Shown here piece after piece: positions 33,967 to 42,916 of a stretch of DNA of 64,000 nt (the stretch's first letter is position 1; the number at the start of each line of letters is the position of its first letter). The DNA is from JACDAN01 sp036554945 (GTDB taxonomy: Bacteria > Actinomycetota > Thermoleophilia > Gaiellales > Gaiellaceae): contig DATBMH010000044.1 of the NCBI GenBank assembly GCA_036554945.1, positions 8,877 to 72,876 of the forward strand, written 5' to 3'. The notes beneath the pieces were generated by a model, which worked only from the letters and a program-made list of their open reading frames with translations, was not told the DNA's origin and ran no database searches. The position numbers and the translations under genes are program-made.

Positions 33967-34538
33967 CGCCGGGTCACCGTGTCGAGCAGGCTGTCCAGGT
34001 AGTCGTCGAGCTTCCGGCCCGACGGCAGGACGGCGCCGGCTGCTTGCTGGAGCGAGAAGAACCCGAGGAACGCGGTGTAGATGATCAGCGCCCGGTGGTC
34101 GGCGGCCTCCTCGTCGAAGCCGAGCTCCATCAGCGTCTCGCGGACGAACGCGAGCCGGCGGCGCGACGCCCGCCGCAGGACGGCGGCCGCTCGCCTGTGC
34201 GGCGGCTCGGAGGCGAGCGCGGCCTCGATGCGACCGGCGCGCGGGTTGGCGATGGCGATCGCGAAGAGGCGGCGGAGCCGGTCCTTCGGATCGGCCAGCG
34301 GCCGGAGCTCCTCGATGATCGCCTCGGTGCGGGTCTGCTCCCAGAGGTCGAACGCGGCCTCGAGCAGGGCGGCCCGGTCGGCGAAGTGCCAGTAGAAGCT
34401 GCCCTTCGACGCGCCGACCTTCGGCGCCAGCGCCTCCACGGCGACCGAGGAGAGGCCGCCCTCCGCGATCGCGTCGAGCGCGGCGGCCACCCAGTCGGCC
34501 GGCGTGAGCCGAGTCCTCGTCGGCGTCGTCGCGACCAT
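33963..34538 (-). CDS. TetR-family transcriptional regulator
   Basis: The 191-residue regulator has an N-terminal HTH (ADWVAAALDAIAEGGLSSVAVEALAPKVGASKGSFYWHF) and a helical ligand domain with FDLWEQTR and ALIIYTAFLGFFSLQQAAG. The ATG at 34538 lies inside a palindrome that is probably its own operator and faces the SGNH hydrolase promoter. It is followed in the same operon by the atypical LuxR protein. Confidence 0.9.
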   Translation of the reverse strand: MVATTPTRTRLTPADWVAAALDAIAEGGLSSVAVEALAPKVGASKGSFYWHFADRAALLEAAFDLWEQTRTEAIIEELRPLADPKDRLRRLFAIAIANPRAGRIEAALASEPPHRRAAAVLRRASRRRLAFVRETLMELGFDEEAADHRALIIYTAFLGFFSLQQAAGAVLPSGRKLDDYLDSLLDTVTRR

Positions 34539-34553
34539 ACGGTGCCGTACGGT
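34538..34553. promoter_or_regulatory. Probable TetR operator
   Basis: TACGG-TG-CCGTA (34538-34549) is an inverted repeat. TACGGT recurs at 34548, giving two direct copies 10 bases apart, and CCGTACGG at 34545-34552 is a perfect palindrome. On the minus strand TACCGT (34553-34548) lies 10 bases before the tetR ATG, so repressor binding would block that promoter and could affect the divergent one at 34565. Confidence 0.55.
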
Positions 34554-34564
34554 AACGCCTCGCC

Positions 34565-34570
34565 TATCGT
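34565..34570 (+). promoter_or_regulatory. -10 hexamer TATCGT, leaderless start of SGNH hydrolase
   Basis: TATCGT ends seven bases before the ATG at 34578 with no SD sequence. It lies 11 bases from the probable TetR operator. Confidence 0.5.
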
Positions 34571-34577
34571 CTGGCCA

Positions 34578-35312
34578 ATGAAGATTCGGCTCGCGGCTCT
34601 CGTCGCCGTCGCGCTCGCGCTGGCCGGCGTCTCGGGCGCTGCGGCGCGGCCGCCGACCTCGCTCCGGGTCCTCTTCGTCGGCAACAGCCTGACGGCCACG
34701 AACGACCTTCCCGCGATGGCCGCCGGGATCGCCGCGCGCGCCGGCCGCCGGCTCGAGTATCAGACGGTCGTCTTCCCCGGCTACTCGCTCGAGGACCACT
34801 GGAACCAGGGCGACGCGCGCGCCGTCCTCTCCACAGGGCGGTACGACGTCGTCGTCATGCAGCAGGGGCCGTCGGCGCTCCCCGAGAGCCAGGTGAACCT
34901 CCGCGAGTGGGCGATCCGCTGGGGCGCCGAGGCGCGCAGCCGCGGGGCCCGCCTCGCCCTGCTGACCGTGTGGCCGGAGTCGTACCGGCGGACCGCGCTC
35001 GTCGACGTGATCGCCTCGTACCGGCGGGCCGCCGAGGCGGCGAAGGCGGAGCTCCTGCCGGCGGGCGGCGCGTGGCGCGTGGCCTGGAACTGCGATCCGG
35101 TGGCGCTCTACGGGCCCGACGGCTTCCACCCGAGCACGCTCGGGACCTACACCGCGGCGCTCACGGTGTACGGGCGGCTGTTCAGGGCGCCGCTGATCGG
35201 CGGCCGGGCGCCCGCCGGCGTGCGCCCGCGGACGGCGAGGCTCCTGCAGTGGTCGGCGGCGAGGTCGCTCGGCCGGAAGATCCCCGCGAAGCGGCGCTGC
35301 GGCAGAAGCTAG
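34578..35312 (+). CDS. Secreted SGNH/GDSL-type hydrolase
   Basis: The 244-residue protein has a signal peptide (LAALVAVALALAGVSGAAA) and an SGNH fold. Nucleophile Ser37 is in LFVGNSLT, VVVMQQGPSALPE covers the third block and DGFHPS carries the catalytic Asp/His. It is an esterase or deacetylase acting outside the cytoplasm, and the substrate is unknown. Divergence from TetR with a shared operator suggests induced expression. Confidence 0.82.
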   Translation: MKIRLAALVAVALALAGVSGAAARPPTSLRVLFVGNSLTATNDLPAMAAGIAARAGRRLEYQTVVFPGYSLEDHWNQGDARAVLSTGRYDVVVMQQGPSALPESQVNLREWAIRWGAEARSRGARLALLTVWPESYRRTALVDVIASYRRAAEAAKAELLPAGGAWRVAWNCDPVALYGPDGFHPSTLGTYTAALTVYGRLFRAPLIGGRAPAGVRPRTARLLQWSAARSLGRKIPAKRRCGRS

Positions 35313-35782
35313 AAGCCGAACTCCACTTCCGTGAAGTACCAGAGGCTCGAGGTGCTCCAGAGCGCCACGAGCACCGTGAAGAGCGTCGCGCCGGCGATCG
35401 GCACCGTCCAGCGCGGGTGGTCTCGGTCGCGTACGTACCAGACCTTCACGGCGACGAGCCCGTAGACGAACGTCCCGAGCAGGGAGTGCAGGAAGACGCG
35501 CGCGTCGGAGGTCTGGAAGCCGAGGATGAAGATGCAGTGGAAGGCCACCGGGACCGTCGCGAGGATCGCCAGCCGCCCGGACCAGCGATGGATGCGGTTG
35601 ACGCGCGGCGGTGGGATCCGCACGAGCGGCTGCAGCTTCCCGAAGATCCGCGCGCCGGTCAGGACCTGGACGACCGCGAGCACGGCTGCCGCGGTCGCGA
35701 ACCAGGCCTTGAACGCGATCGGTGTCGAGAACACGCTCGTGACGAGGTCCACGTAGGTCGACTCGACACTCGCGATCGGCAC
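35309..35782 (-). CDS. DUF6529-like membrane protein, possible b-type cytochrome
   Basis: The 157-residue protein has four membrane helices. Conserved-looking histidines lie in the membrane or at its edge (His65 in RIHRWSGR, His82 in AFHCIFILG, His99 in VFLHSLLG), as in cytochrome b561-like proteins. It is divergent from a c-type cytochrome 27 bases away, so an electron-transfer pair is plausible. Heme binding is inference. Its stop overlaps the convergent SGNH gene. Confidence 0.6.
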   Translation of the reverse strand: MPIASVESTYVDLVTSVFSTPIAFKAWFATAAAVLAVVQVLTGARIFGKLQPLVRIPPPRVNRIHRWSGRLAILATVPVAFHCIFILGFQTSDARVFLHSLLGTFVYGLVAVKVWYVRDRDHPRWTVPIAGATLFTVLVALWSTSSLWYFTEVEFGF

Positions 35783-35795
35783 GCGCCGACCTTAT

Positions 35796-35801
35796 TACGA
35801 T
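35796..35801 (+). promoter_or_regulatory. -10 hexamer TACGAT, leaderless start of cytochrome c gene
   Basis: TACGAT ends seven bases before the ATG at 35809, with no SD sequence between. Confidence 0.5.
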
Positions 35802-35808
35802 CGCGGCG

Positions 35809-36171
35809 ATGTCGAGGCGCGCTCGGCTCATCGTAGTCCCGGCGATCCTCTTCGCCGCCGTGTCGCTGACCGTGTACGTCGTCGCCCAGCTCCACCCGGC
35901 GAAGGACGAGGCGGCTCCGGCCCCGGCTGCAGCGGCGGCAACCGGCGACGCCAAGCGCGGCGAGACGCTCTTCGCGGAGAGCTGCGCGAGCTGCCACGGT
36001 GAGGGCGGCGAGGGAGGCGGCGTCGGGCCGACGCTCGCCGGCAGCGGCGTCTCCATCGAGGACGCTCGCGCGACGATCGAGAGCGGCAGCGGTGTCATGC
36101 CGGCGGGGCTCGTCAGCGGGCAGGACCTCGAGGACGTCCTCGCGTATCTCGAGGACGTCCTCGGGTCGTGA
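35809..36171 (+). CDS. Membrane-anchored c-type cytochrome
   Basis: The 120-residue protein has one N-terminal membrane helix, an Ala/Pro-rich linker and a small cytochrome c domain. The heme site is CASCH (Cys59, Cys62, His63), GPTLAG follows, and Met97 in GVMPAG is the probable sixth ligand. It would carry electrons on the outer face of the membrane. The neighbouring membrane protein on the other strand may be its redox partner. Confidence 0.9.
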   Translation: MSRRARLIVVPAILFAAVSLTVYVVAQLHPAKDEAAPAPAAAAATGDAKRGETLFAESCASCHGEGGEGGGVGPTLAGSGVSIEDARATIESGSGVMPAGLVSGQDLEDVLAYLEDVLGS

Positions 36172-36174
36172 GCC

Positions 36175-37413
36175 TCAGTACGAGGCGCGCGTCAGGAAGC
36201 CGAAGTACCGGCCCGCCGGGCTCGTGAAGCCGTAGCCCGGGTTGGCGGTGGTGTAGCTCTGGGCGTCGGCCCGGAGCTTGGCGATGATCTGCGCCGGCGT
36301 CCCGGTGCAGGCGCCCGTGGAGATGCAGAGCGCGGCGACGCCGGCCATGTGCGGCGAGGCCATGCTCGTCCCCGAGAGCGTGTCGTACATGCCGAGCATG
36401 TAGGTGGATTCGATGCACGTCCCGGGCGCCGCGATCGTGTGGCTCTGGTCGGCGGCGAGCACGGCGTAGTTGCTGAAGTCCGCGCTCGTGTCGTCGACGT
36501 CCGACCGGCAGGTCGAGGCGGCGCCGCCGCCCGGCTGGCCGTTGAAGTCGGCGATCGCCGTGACCGTCAGCACCTCGCCGTAGGTCGCGGGCGCAGTCGA
36601 GCGGAAGTCGACCCCGTCGTTCCCCGCTGCCACCACGTACGTGACTCCCGCGTTCGTCGAGTTGCAGATCGCCCGGTGGTAGGCGTCGTTGTTCGTGTTG
36701 CCGCAGTTGTTGTCGTCGGTCCCGCCGCCGCCGATGCTCATGTTCGCCACGACGATGTCGTTGGACGGGTTGAGGTCGGTCCGGGTCGAGGTGACCCAGT
36801 CGATCCCGCAGATGATGTCCGTCGAGAGCCCGACCCCCGCGTCGTTGAGCACCTTGACCGCGTAGAGGTTCGCGCCCGGCACGACGCCGACGACGCCGTT
36901 GCCGTCGTCCTTCGCTGCGATCGTGCCTGCGACGTGCGAGCCGTGGCCGTTCCCGTCCGTCGTGCCGATGCCGGGCGCGCAGGCCCTGCCGCCGACGACG
37001 TTCAGGTCGGGATGGCTCGAGTCGATCCCGGTGTCGAGCACGGCGACGTTGACGTTCACCGAGCCCGAGCCGTTTCCGGACGCAGTGCTCGAGAGCTCGC
37101 CGTCGATCCGGTTGATGCCGGTGGGCAGGGTCTGGGCCGTGGTGCGGAACACCCGGTCCGCCGACACACGCTGGATCCGCGCATCCGCGCGGACCGCAGC
37201 GACCGCCGACGGCGTCATCTCCGCGGCGTAGCCGTTCAGGGCATGCCGGTACCGGTGGATCACCGAAACCCCCGCGAAGCCTTCGTGGTACGCGGCGACC
37301 GCGTCCGGACTGACGCCCTTGTCGAGCGTGACGATGTACCTGGCGCCGAGCGCCGGGGCGGAGAACACGGCCGCGAGAAAGAGCGCAGCCACGAGCGGTA
37401 ACGCCCGCTTCAT
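36175..37413 (-). CDS. Secreted S8 (subtilisin) serine peptidase
   Basis: The 412-residue protein has a signal peptide (LVAALFLAAVFSAPALG) and an I9-type propeptide (about 25-95; YIVTLDKGVSPDAVAAYHE). The S8 catalytic domain has Asp127 (AVLDTGID), His157 (GHGSHVAGT), Asn in AAGNDG and Ser350 (SGTSMASPH). Six Cys suggest disulfides. The ATG is preceded by an AGGAGG Shine-Dalgarno. It lies 84 bases after the GH3 gene on the same strand and may be read through from the sugar operon. Confidence 0.92.
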   Translation of the reverse strand: MKRALPLVAALFLAAVFSAPALGARYIVTLDKGVSPDAVAAYHEGFAGVSVIHRYRHALNGYAAEMTPSAVAAVRADARIQRVSADRVFRTTAQTLPTGINRIDGELSSTASGNGSGSVNVNVAVLDTGIDSSHPDLNVVGGRACAPGIGTTDGNGHGSHVAGTIAAKDDGNGVVGVVPGANLYAVKVLNDAGVGLSTDIICGIDWVTSTRTDLNPSNDIVVANMSIGGGGTDDNNCGNTNNDAYHRAICNSTNAGVTYVVAAGNDGVDFRSTAPATYGEVLTVTAIADFNGQPGGGAASTCRSDVDDTSADFSNYAVLAADQSHTIAAPGTCIESTYMLGMYDTLSGTSMASPHMAGVAALCISTGACTGTPAQIIAKLRADAQSYTTANPGYGFTSPAGRYFGFLTRASY

Positions 37414-37497
37414 TGCATCAACCTCCTGTGTGACCCCCCGTGGACCCGGTGGGAATACCCGGAGATTGCGGCTCGAAAACCTCGGCCGTACCGGTTG

Positions 37498-38892
37498 TTA
37501 GTGGTCCTGCAACACCTCGGCGGCCGCCTCGAGGTTCACCCGGCCGCGGCCGTAGGTGGCGAGGTACGGCACGCCGTGCGGCCGCCAGAGCGGAACTCCG
37601 AGCTCGACGAGGATCGCATCGCGCGCGGCGTCGAGGATCGCCTCGGCGGCAGACTGCTGCCACGGGTGCCGGTGGGCGTCCTGGACGACGACGACGAGCC
37701 GGCGTTCGTCCGTGACCGCAGGATCGTCGGGGCCGAGGCTGACCGTCTCCGCGCCGAGCGCCGCGGCCAGGCCGTGATCGGCCGGCCCCGCGGCGATGGA
37801 CGGCTCCGGCAGGAGCTCGACGACGAGCGCCTCGCGGCTCAGTCGCAGGTCGCCTTCGGCCCGGACCGCGCGCCGGGCCGCCTCGAGGCCGACGATGCGC
37901 GGCACCTCGCCGTCGACCGGAGCAGCGGGCAGCGACGACGCAAGGGTCGACACCCGTGACGCGGCGCCGGCCAACCGCTCTTCCGCGAGGCGGCCCGAGC
38001 GGACGGCGGCCACGATCGCCCCGTGCACGTCGTCAGGCGGGAGGTCGTGCCCGAGGCAGAGCGCGTCGGCGCCGGCCTCCAGCGCCAGCACCGCGCCTTC
38101 GCCCACGCCGACCGCGCCGCTGATCGCCCGCATCTCGAGCGCGTCGGTGACGACGAGCCCCTCGAAGCCGAGCTCGCCGCGCAGGAGGTCCGTCAGCACC
38201 GCGCGGCTGATCGTGCTCGGCGCGTCGTCGAGGCCGGCGACGACGATGTGCGCGGTCATCACCGCGCGCGCTCCCGCCTCGATCGCCGCACGGAACGGCA
38301 ACAGCATTCCGTCCATCGCCGCCATGTCCCGCTCGACTGTCGGCAGCTCGAGGTGCGAGTCCTCCTGCGTGTCGCCGTGGCCGGGGAAGTGCTTCGCGCA
38401 GGCCGCCACGCCGGCCCGCTGGAGACCGCGGACGAAGGCCGCGACGTGGCGCGCAACAAGCTCGGGGTCAGACCCGAACGACCGGACGCCCACGATCGGG
38501 TTGGCGGGGTTCGTGTTGACGTCCGCGACCGGAGCCAGGTCGAGGTTGATCCCGACCGAGCAGAGGTCTTGGCCGATCGACCGCGCGACCGACTCGGTCA
38601 GCTCCGGGTCGTCGACGGCCCCGAGCGCGAGGTTGCCGGGGTAGGAGCTGCCTGCTGCCGCCTCCAGGCGGGTGACGTCGCCGCCCTCCTCGTCGATCGA
38701 GATCAGGAGCTCCGGCCGCGAGCGCCGCAGCGCGGCCGTCAGCTCGGCGACCTGCCGCGGGCTCTCGACGTTCCAGGCGAAGAGGCAGACCCCGCCGAGC
38801 CCCCGCTCCAGCCAGGCCCGCAGCGACTCCGGAACCCGCGGCCCCTCGAAGCCGGCGAGCAAGCAGCCCGCGGCGAGGCGCTCGACGCTCAC
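37498..38892 (-). CDS. Glycoside hydrolase family 3, NagZ-like beta-N-acetylglucosaminidase
   Basis: The 464-residue enzyme has a GH3 barrel with the NagZ signature KHFPGHGDTQEDSH (Lys167, His168, His172, Asp174) and nucleophile Asp250 in LVVTDALEM. A C-terminal domain (about 340-464) follows. NagZ enzymes split GlcNAc from 1,6-anhydroMurNAc or MurNAc in the cytosol. There is no signal peptide, as expected. GTG 38892 overlaps the permease stop (GTGA). The context with MurQ and NagA supports a cell-wall recycling substrate. Confidence 0.9.
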   Translation of the reverse strand: MSVERLAAGCLLAGFEGPRVPESLRAWLERGLGGVCLFAWNVESPRQVAELTAALRRSRPELLISIDEEGGDVTRLEAAAGSSYPGNLALGAVDDPELTESVARSIGQDLCSVGINLDLAPVADVNTNPANPIVGVRSFGSDPELVARHVAAFVRGLQRAGVAACAKHFPGHGDTQEDSHLELPTVERDMAAMDGMLLPFRAAIEAGARAVMTAHIVVAGLDDAPSTISRAVLTDLLRGELGFEGLVVTDALEMRAISGAVGVGEGAVLALEAGADALCLGHDLPPDDVHGAIVAAVRSGRLAEERLAGAASRVSTLASSLPAAPVDGEVPRIVGLEAARRAVRAEGDLRLSREALVVELLPEPSIAAGPADHGLAAALGAETVSLGPDDPAVTDERRLVVVVQDAHRHPWQQSAAEAILDAARDAILVELGVPLWRPHGVPYLATYGRGRVNLEAAAEVLQDH

Positions 38893-39752
38893 CCGCGGAC
38901 GGCGCCGGCCGTGAGGCCGTAGGCGATCTTCCGGTGCACGAGCACGAAGAAGACCACGACCGGAAGCGCCGTGAGCGTTGCTCCGGCCATCAGCGGCCCC
39001 CAGTCCGTGCCCCGCGAGGTCGTGAACGACGCGAGCCAGACGGTCAGGGTCTGCTTCTCCTGGTCGTTCAGGAAGACGTACGCGATCAGGAACTCGTTCC
39101 ACGCCTGGATGAAGGCGAAGATCGACGTCGCCACGAGCCCCGGCGCGACGAGCGGGAGCAGGATCCGCATGAACGCGCCAAACCGCGTGCTCCCGTCCAC
39201 CATCGCCGCCTCCTCCAGCTCCTTCGGCACGCCCATGACGAATCCGCGCAGCGTCCAGACGGTGAACGGCAGGACGAAGGTCAGGTACGTCACGATCACA
39301 CCGCTCAGCTTGTTCAGCTGGTCGGCCCGGCTGAGCGAGATGTACAGCGGGATGATCAGCGCGTTCAGCGGCACCATCTGCACCCCGATGATCAGAACGA
39401 TGAACGCGCCGCGGCCGTAGAAGTCGAACTTCGCCAGGGCGAGCGCCGCCAGGAACGCGAGCGCCAGGGAGATCCCGACCACCGCGGTCACGATGATCAC
39501 GCTGTTCTTGACGTTGTCCCAGAAGTACGGGTCGTCGATCGCATCGCGGTAGTTCGACACCGTGGCCGGCGAGGGGAACCACTGCGGCGTGTCACGCAGG
39601 ATGTTCTGGCCGGTCTTGAACGACGTCGAGACCATCCAGTAGACGGGGAAGATCATCACCGCGAAGACGAGGAGGGCGAGGGCGTTCAAGCCCACGCGGC
39701 TCGCGATCCTGCGGCGGCTGCGTCGCCGGCGAGGCAGCGCGGTGGCGCTCAC
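38889..39752 (-). CDS. Carbohydrate ABC transporter permease (MalG type)
   Basis: The 287-residue protein has six membrane segments and the inner-membrane-component loop EEAAMVDGSTRFGAFMRILLPLVAPGL (EAAxxDG-type), which contacts the ATPase. GTG 39752 overlaps the stop of the first permease as GTGA. It belongs to the CUT1 class, which imports oligosaccharides. With its partner permease, the binding protein and the ATPase at 42917 it forms the importer of the amino-sugar cluster. Confidence 0.92.
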   Translation of the reverse strand: MSATALPRRRRSRRRIASRVGLNALALLVFAVMIFPVYWMVSTSFKTGQNILRDTPQWFPSPATVSNYRDAIDDPYFWDNVKNSVIIVTAVVGISLALAFLAALALAKFDFYGRGAFIVLIIGVQMVPLNALIIPLYISLSRADQLNKLSGVIVTYLTFVLPFTVWTLRGFVMGVPKELEEAAMVDGSTRFGAFMRILLPLVAPGLVATSIFAFIQAWNEFLIAYVFLNDQEKQTLTVWLASFTTSRGTDWGPLMAGATLTALPVVVFFVLVHRKIAYGLTAGAVRG

Positions 39753-40738
39753 CGCGTCTCCCCGATCCGGATCATCTGCCGGATGTAGACGAAAGTCGCC
39801 ACGAACATGATCCCGACCATCACGACCGCGATCGCCGCGCCGAAGCCGTACTCGCCGAGGCGGAACGCCTCGACGAACGAGTAGACGCTCATCAGCCAGT
39901 AGTCCTCCTCGGGCTCGCCGTCCCGGATCAGCCAGATCTGGTTGAAGACCTGGAAGTCCCAGATGATCGAGAGGCTGACGAGGATCACGAAGAGCGGCTT
40001 CATCAGCGGGAAGGTCACGTCGCGGAAGACGCGCCACGCGTTGGCGCCGTCGGTCCGCGCCGCCTCGACGAGCTCCTCCGGGACCTGCGCAAAGCCGGCG
40101 TAGAGCGTGATCGTCACGAACGGGATCGCCCCCCAGACGACGAGCGCGGTGATCACGCCGAAGCCGGTCAGCGGATCCGCGAACCAGTCCTTGTTGAGGA
40201 AGTCGCCGAGGTGCAGCCTGGTCAGCGTCCAGTTGAGGACGCCGAACTCGAAGTCGACCATCCAGCGGAAGATGTTCACGGCGACCACGACCGGCGTCGC
40301 CCAGACGAGGACCAGGCCGGTCGTGAGCAGCAGGCGCATGAACCTCCCGAGGCGGGTGAGCAGGAGCGCGATCAGCGTCCCGAGCACCATCGTGAGGCCG
40401 ACGTTCACGAACGTGAAGACGAACGTCCTGAGCACGACCGTCCAGAACTGCCGGTCGTGGAAGAGCCTCGAGTAGTTGTCGAAGCCGATCCACGGCCCCT
40501 CCTGGAGGATCAGCTCGGCCAGCCCGAACTGCTGGAACGAGAGCTTGCCGAGCAGGTAGAGCGGGTAGCCGAGGACGGCGGCGATGGCGACCACCGTCGG
40601 CGCGATCAGCGCATAGGGGGCGAGCGCCCTCGTCGAGCGGTCACGCAACGCACGGCGCCGCCGCCGAGCCACTGGGGTCTCGGCGGCGGCGGCCGTGGTG
40701 GCCGGGAAGCCGGCTTCGCCTCCCGGCCCGGAGCTCAC
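39749..40738 (-). CDS. Carbohydrate ABC transporter permease (MalF type)
   Basis: The 329-residue permease has six membrane segments after a basic N-terminal tail (VARRRRRALRDRSTRALAPYALIAPTVV). The coupling loop is EELVEAARTDGANAWRVFRDVTFPLMKPLF. GTG 40738 overlaps the binding-protein stop (GTGA). It is the first of two CUT1 permeases. The fully overlapping gene order suggests strictly coupled translation. Confidence 0.92.
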   Translation of the reverse strand: MSSGPGGEAGFPATTAAAAETPVARRRRRALRDRSTRALAPYALIAPTVVAIAAVLGYPLYLLGKLSFQQFGLAELILQEGPWIGFDNYSRLFHDRQFWTVVLRTFVFTFVNVGLTMVLGTLIALLLTRLGRFMRLLLTTGLVLVWATPVVVAVNIFRWMVDFEFGVLNWTLTRLHLGDFLNKDWFADPLTGFGVITALVVWGAIPFVTITLYAGFAQVPEELVEAARTDGANAWRVFRDVTFPLMKPLFVILVSLSIIWDFQVFNQIWLIRDGEPEEDYWLMSVYSFVEAFRLGEYGFGAAIAVVMVGIMFVATFVYIRQMIRIGETR

Positions 40739-42036
40739 GTCCTCCGGTTCAGGATCGACGTGATCTGGTTGCTCGCGCGCGTTGCAGCCGCCTGGACGCT
40801 CGAGCGTCCGGTGAAGATCGACTGCAGCATCGTCTGCAGCGTGCGGGCGTTCTCGACCTGCACCCAGTTGGGGGCGGTCGGGACGAAGTAGCTGGACTTC
40901 GACGCGTTCGCAAACGGAGCCAGCTGCGGGTTCCGTGCGTGAAGTGACGTCAGGGTCGTGGTGTTGGGGATCACCTTCCCGACGGTCGCCAGCTGCCTCA
41001 TCTGTGTGTTGTTCGTGAACGTCCTGATCCAGTCGTACGCCAGAGCCTTGTTCCGGCTCGTGATGGGCACCGCGAGGTCCGAGCCGCCGAGGAAGGTCGG
41101 CATGTACTTCCCCTTGATGTGGCTCGGCATCGGATAGGCGCCCATCTTGCTGGCAAGCGACGGGTTCCCGACCTTCTTGTCGAGGGCGTACGGCCACTCC
41201 CAGCCGTTCCCGATGAACGATCCGACGCGGCCCTTGGAGAACACGAGCGCCTGCTGCGGGTTCGCCTCGTCACCGGTCTTGCTCGCACGGGACAGGGCGG
41301 TGACGACCGACTTCAGCCGAGTCAGCCCCTGGACTGCCTGCGGGGAGTTGAGCGTCCCCTGCCAGCGGCCGTTCTTGAACTCGGCGATCTTGCCGCCGTA
41401 GTCGTAGACGAAGGACATGCTCGCCCAGACGTAGCGGCCCGGGAAGTACAGCGCGGAGTAGTTGCGCTGCTTCCCGTACCTCTTCATCAGCTTCACGCCG
41501 GCGGCCTGGAACTCGGCCAGGCTCTTCGGCGCCGACCTGATCCCCGCGGCCTTGTACTGGTCCTTCCGGTAGATGACTGCCCGCGCTCCCGCGTAGTACG
41601 GCACGCAGTAGATGCGCCCGCGGTAGGTGCAGGAGTCCTTCAGCGCGGGGAGCCAGGTGCGCGAGTTCGGGAAGCTCCCGCTCGACGTGGTCAGGTCCTG
41701 GAGCAGCCGGTTGGCCATGTAGCGCGTCGTCTCGGTGTTCCCGAGCTCGATCACGTCAGGTGCCGTGCCGCCTGCGAGCGATGCGTCGAACTTCGTGAGG
41801 TGGTCGCCCCACGTCTGGTACTGGACGTCGACATCGACGTCCGAATGGCGAGCCTTGAAGGCGCTGTTCGTGGCGGCGACGACCGAGGGCCAGCTCGACT
41901 CGGCGTCGTTCTGGAGCCAGATCACGATCTTCGTGGCATTCGTGCGGTCCGGGCTCGACGTGCCAGCAGCGGCCGTCAATGCCGAGATCGTCAGCGCCGC
42001 AACGAGCGCGAGGGCTCCGATGTAGCGTCGTCTCAT
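40735..42036 (-). CDS. Extracellular sugar-binding protein (CUT1 ABC importer)
   Basis: The 433-residue protein has a signal peptide (LALVAALTISALTAAAG) without an obvious lipobox Cys. It has the fold of family 1 solute-binding proteins: TKIVIWLQND, FEA-type FKARHSDVDVDVQYQTWGDHLTKFDASLAGGTAPDVIELGNTE and AVPITSRNKALAYDWIRTFTN. GGGGGAA precedes the ATG at 42036 as SD. Neighbours predict MurNAc-, GlcNAc- or chitobiose-type ligands. Two operators lie upstream (42123, 42155). Confidence 0.9.
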   Translation of the reverse strand: MRRRYIGALALVAALTISALTAAAGTSSPDRTNATKIVIWLQNDAESSWPSVVAATNSAFKARHSDVDVDVQYQTWGDHLTKFDASLAGGTAPDVIELGNTETTRYMANRLLQDLTTSSGSFPNSRTWLPALKDSCTYRGRIYCVPYYAGARAVIYRKDQYKAAGIRSAPKSLAEFQAAGVKLMKRYGKQRNYSALYFPGRYVWASMSFVYDYGGKIAEFKNGRWQGTLNSPQAVQGLTRLKSVVTALSRASKTGDEANPQQALVFSKGRVGSFIGNGWEWPYALDKKVGNPSLASKMGAYPMPSHIKGKYMPTFLGGSDLAVPITSRNKALAYDWIRTFTNNTQMRQLATVGKVIPNTTTLTSLHARNPQLAPFANASKSSYFVPTAPNWVQVENARTLQTMLQSIFTGRSSVQAAATRASNQITSILNRRT

Positions 42037-42122
42037 AGAGATTCCCCCAGAGCGATGCGGCGGCCGAGACTCCCGTGAATGCGTCGCGTGGCCTCGATGA
42101 GAATCACGAGCGGGCCGCCAAT

Positions 42123-42134
42123 TGGTTTATACCA
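42123..42134. promoter_or_regulatory. GntR operator 1, TGGTTTATACCA
   Basis: TGGTTTATACCA is a near-perfect inverted repeat (reverse complement TGGTATAAACCA). It resembles DasR/NagR sites (TGGTCTAGACCA). A TATAAA -10 candidate for the binding-protein gene lies within it on the minus strand. It sits 54 bases from the gncR-like stop side and 87 bases before the binding-protein ATG. Confidence 0.65.
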
Positions 42135-42154
42135 CTTGGCCACATCGGGGAGAC

Positions 42155-42166
42155 TGGCATAAACCA
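42155..42166. promoter_or_regulatory. GntR operator 2, TGGCATAAACCA
   Basis: TGGCATAAACCA differs by one base from the complement of operator 1. The centres are 32 bases apart, close to three helical turns, so two dimers could bind on the same face upstream of the binding-protein gene. Confidence 0.6.
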
Positions 42167-42176
42167 GCTGCCCTTG

Positions 42177-42916
42177 TCAAGACCCGGCGGCGGCGACGCC
42201 CACCGGACTCTGACGGGCCTGCGGGGGACGCGTCAGCTCACTGACGAGACGGTAGCGATCGCCGCGGTAGATCGACCTGACGTACTCCACGATCTCGCCC
42301 TGATCCGAGCGTGTCGTGCGCTCGAAGAGGAAGGCCGGCGAGTGGAGCGGGACGCCCAGGGCGGCCGATTCGTCCTCGTTCGTCACCGTCGGCTCGATCG
42401 CCTGACTCCCGCCGACGACGACGACCCCGAACCGCTCCTCGAGCAGCTCGTAGAACGAGTGCTCCTCGAGGTCCTCGGCCGTCAGCCCGGGGACGAGCGA
42501 CTCCCGCACGTGGAGCGTCTCGATCGCCATCGTCTCGCGGTCCGCATAGCGAAGTCGCGTGACGACCACGACCTGCTCCGACGGCGACACGTGGAGCAAC
42601 CGCCCGAGGCGCGCGCCGGCGGGAACGACCTTGAGCTCGACGGTGCGGCTCGACGGCTCCATGCCCCGGCGCCGCATGTCCTCCGTGAAGGACGTCATGG
42701 TCAGCTCTTGCGCGATCTTCGGCTCGCTGACGAAGGTCCCGGCGCCCCTGCGACGCACGAGGTAGCCCTCACGGACGAGGTCGTCGAGGGCAGCTCGCAC
42801 GGTCAGCCTGGAAAACCCGAGGTCGACGCTCAGCTGGCGCTCGGACGGGATCGCCTCGCCGATGCCGAGGCGCTCGATCAGGTCGAGGACGCGCTCGCGC
42901 GCTTCGCTCTGCTTCG

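Noticed and set aside
38465..38480. GGGGTCAGACCC-like sequence inside the GH3 gene, as another copy of the 54/109 repeat
   Set aside because: It encodes the conserved protein segment around SDPEL and lacks the flanking GCCGCTT, so it is coding coincidence.
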